In this document: in pieces, positions 4,941-5,751 of the stretch
Layout of the letters: the number at the start of each line of letters is the position of its first letter
How positions within the stretch are numbered: position 1 is the first letter of the stretch
Assembly: GCA_036274495.1 (NCBI GenBank)
Contig: DASUFP010000092.1
Coordinates: 1 to 5,751, forward strand
Source of the DNA: DASUFP01 sp036274495
GTDB lineage: Bacteria; Bacteroidota; Bacteroidia; AKYH767-A; OLB10
Direction of reading: 5' to 3'
DNA: 5,751 nucleotides
The notes under the pieces: generated by a model
Databases searched by the model: none
What the model was told of the DNA's origin: nothing
What the model saw: the letters and a program-made list of their open reading frames with translations, nothing else
Translations under genes and position numbers: made by a program

Positions 4941-5751
4941 ATACCAGCCTTTTTATCCTTAATTATATTCCTAATAAAACCGGATACTGCTTTTCCAATA
5001 ACCGCATTATCATAAAATAATTTCGCCTGTTCTCTAGCTTTTGCTCCTATTTCCATGCATCGGTCAGGGTTGGAGGCTATGTGTATTAATGCTTCGGCAA
5101 ATTGTTCAGGATTGTCGGCGATAATAACTGATTCCCCATCTACATATTCAATTCCTTCAGCTCCGATTGCAGTTGAAACAATTGCTTTTCCCATTGCCAT
5201 GCCTTCAACTATTTTAACACGCATGCCTCCACCGGAGAGCAATGGCACCAGCATAATCGATTTATCTGCCATAAATCCTCTTGCATCATCCACTTTACCA
5301 ATAATATTGAGCCGGGCAGAGTTTAATTTCAGCAACCGTTCCGGCATTGCTTTCCCGGCTAAGGTTATTGTTGAGGGGAATTTGTTTTTAATTAACGGAT
5401 ACACATTTTGAATAAACCAATCGACTCCCTCAATGTTGGGCAACCAGTCCATTGATCCCAAATGAAACGCAGATCCATCCCGCAGTACTCCGGTATCATA
5501 AGGGTATGAATCAATATCAATTGAAACAGGGGCAATTTGAACCGGTATGGTACAACCCATCTCTTTGAATCTATCAGCATCCAGAGCGGTGATGCAAAGT
5601 AAGCCATCAAATTTATTCAACAGCTCCTTTTCATAGTGATATAAACGTTTTGACAGAAAATTCAGATACCATTTTTTCAGCAGGTTATCAGCAGAACCTG
5701 CCAACCGTTTCCATATTTCGTATTCAACATTGTGTGTTCTGAGAAAAACCG
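4937..5751 (-). CDS. GT4-family glycosyltransferase (5' end outside the window)
   Basis: About 270 C-terminal residues of a second GT-B glycosyltransferase. The frame is open to the right edge, and the TTG at 5704 is an internal leucine codon. The residues before it read RTHNVEYEIWKRL, a conserved segment at the end of the acceptor domain in GT4 enzymes. The donor domain shows LGSMDWLPNIEGVDWF (97-112 of the visible part) and SGGGMRVKIVEGMAMG (172-187), with conserved Lys and Glu182, then the GAEGI segment that contacts the nucleotide sugar in relatives. It shares the layout and the G-G-x-x-x-K-x-x-E signature with the downstream enzyme. The two are therefore likely of one subfamily and act on the same glycan. 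The stop TGA lies inside the next start codon. Roughly a third of the protein is missing, and the promoter is off the window. Confidence 0.9.
   Translation of the reverse strand, partial: VFLRTHNVEYEIWKRLAGSADNLLKKWYLNFLSKRLYHYEKELLNKFDGLLCITALDADRFKEMGCTIPVQIAPVSIDIDSYPYDTGVLRDGSAFHLGSMDWLPNIEGVDWFIQNVYPLIKNKFPSTITLAGKAMPERLLKLNSARLNIIGKVDDARGFMADKSIMLVPLLSGGGMRVKIVEGMAMGKAIVSTAIGAEGIEYVDGESVIIADNPEQFAEALIHIASNPDRCMEIGAKAREQAKLFYDNAVIGKAVSGFIRNIIKDKKAGI

Noticed and set aside
5055..5411. A 118-codon + strand open frame across the second glycosyltransferase.
   Set aside because: It is antisense to a clear GT4 donor domain, with no recognisable motif or start signal.

Overview
The window looks like a piece of a Bacteroidota chromosome. 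The evidence is indirect. Start codons lack Shine-Dalgarno sequences. A perfect Bacteroidota-type -7 box (TAACTTTG, consensus TAnnTTTG) sits just before ribBA. The protein set (fused RibBA, TlpA-like and peroxiredoxin-like exported thioredoxin-fold proteins, GT4 glycosyltransferases) fits that phylum. Class or genus cannot be fixed from the sequence alone.

Left part, + strand (1-1967): four closely packed genes. They are the 3' end of a class-I glutamine amidotransferase (anthranilate or aminodeoxychorismate synthase component II), a GNAT N-acetyltransferase 2 bp later, a TlpA-like thiol-disulfide protein with no in-frame ATG, and an exported AhpC/TSA-like protein 4 bp after that. The two thioredoxin-fold proteins probably act outside the cytoplasm. 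The first two are cytoplasmic, so the four may be one transcript without being one pathway.

Middle, - strand (1978-3216): ribBA, the bifunctional riboflavin-biosynthesis enzyme. It converges tail to tail on the left operon with a 10-bp gap and no visible terminator. Its -7 box lies 6 nt from the ATG, so the mRNA is probably leaderless or nearly so.

Intergenic region (3231-3773): about 540 bp without a convincing gene. The right half holds two imperfect ~75-bp tandem modules, each built around a hairpin with the same core, GCCCCGTAAGGC. A third copy of that core forms a 12-bp perfect hairpin with a T-run that works best as a + strand terminator. This is the least explained part of the window and could be a small structured RNA or a REP-like repeat cluster.

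Right part, - strand (3774-5751): two GT4-type glycosyltransferase genes joined by an ATGA overlap, the upstream one running off the window. They probably belong to a surface or exopolysaccharide locus that continues to the right.

Most of the window is ordinary housekeeping and envelope content. No defence system, CRISPR array, transposase or tRNA was seen.
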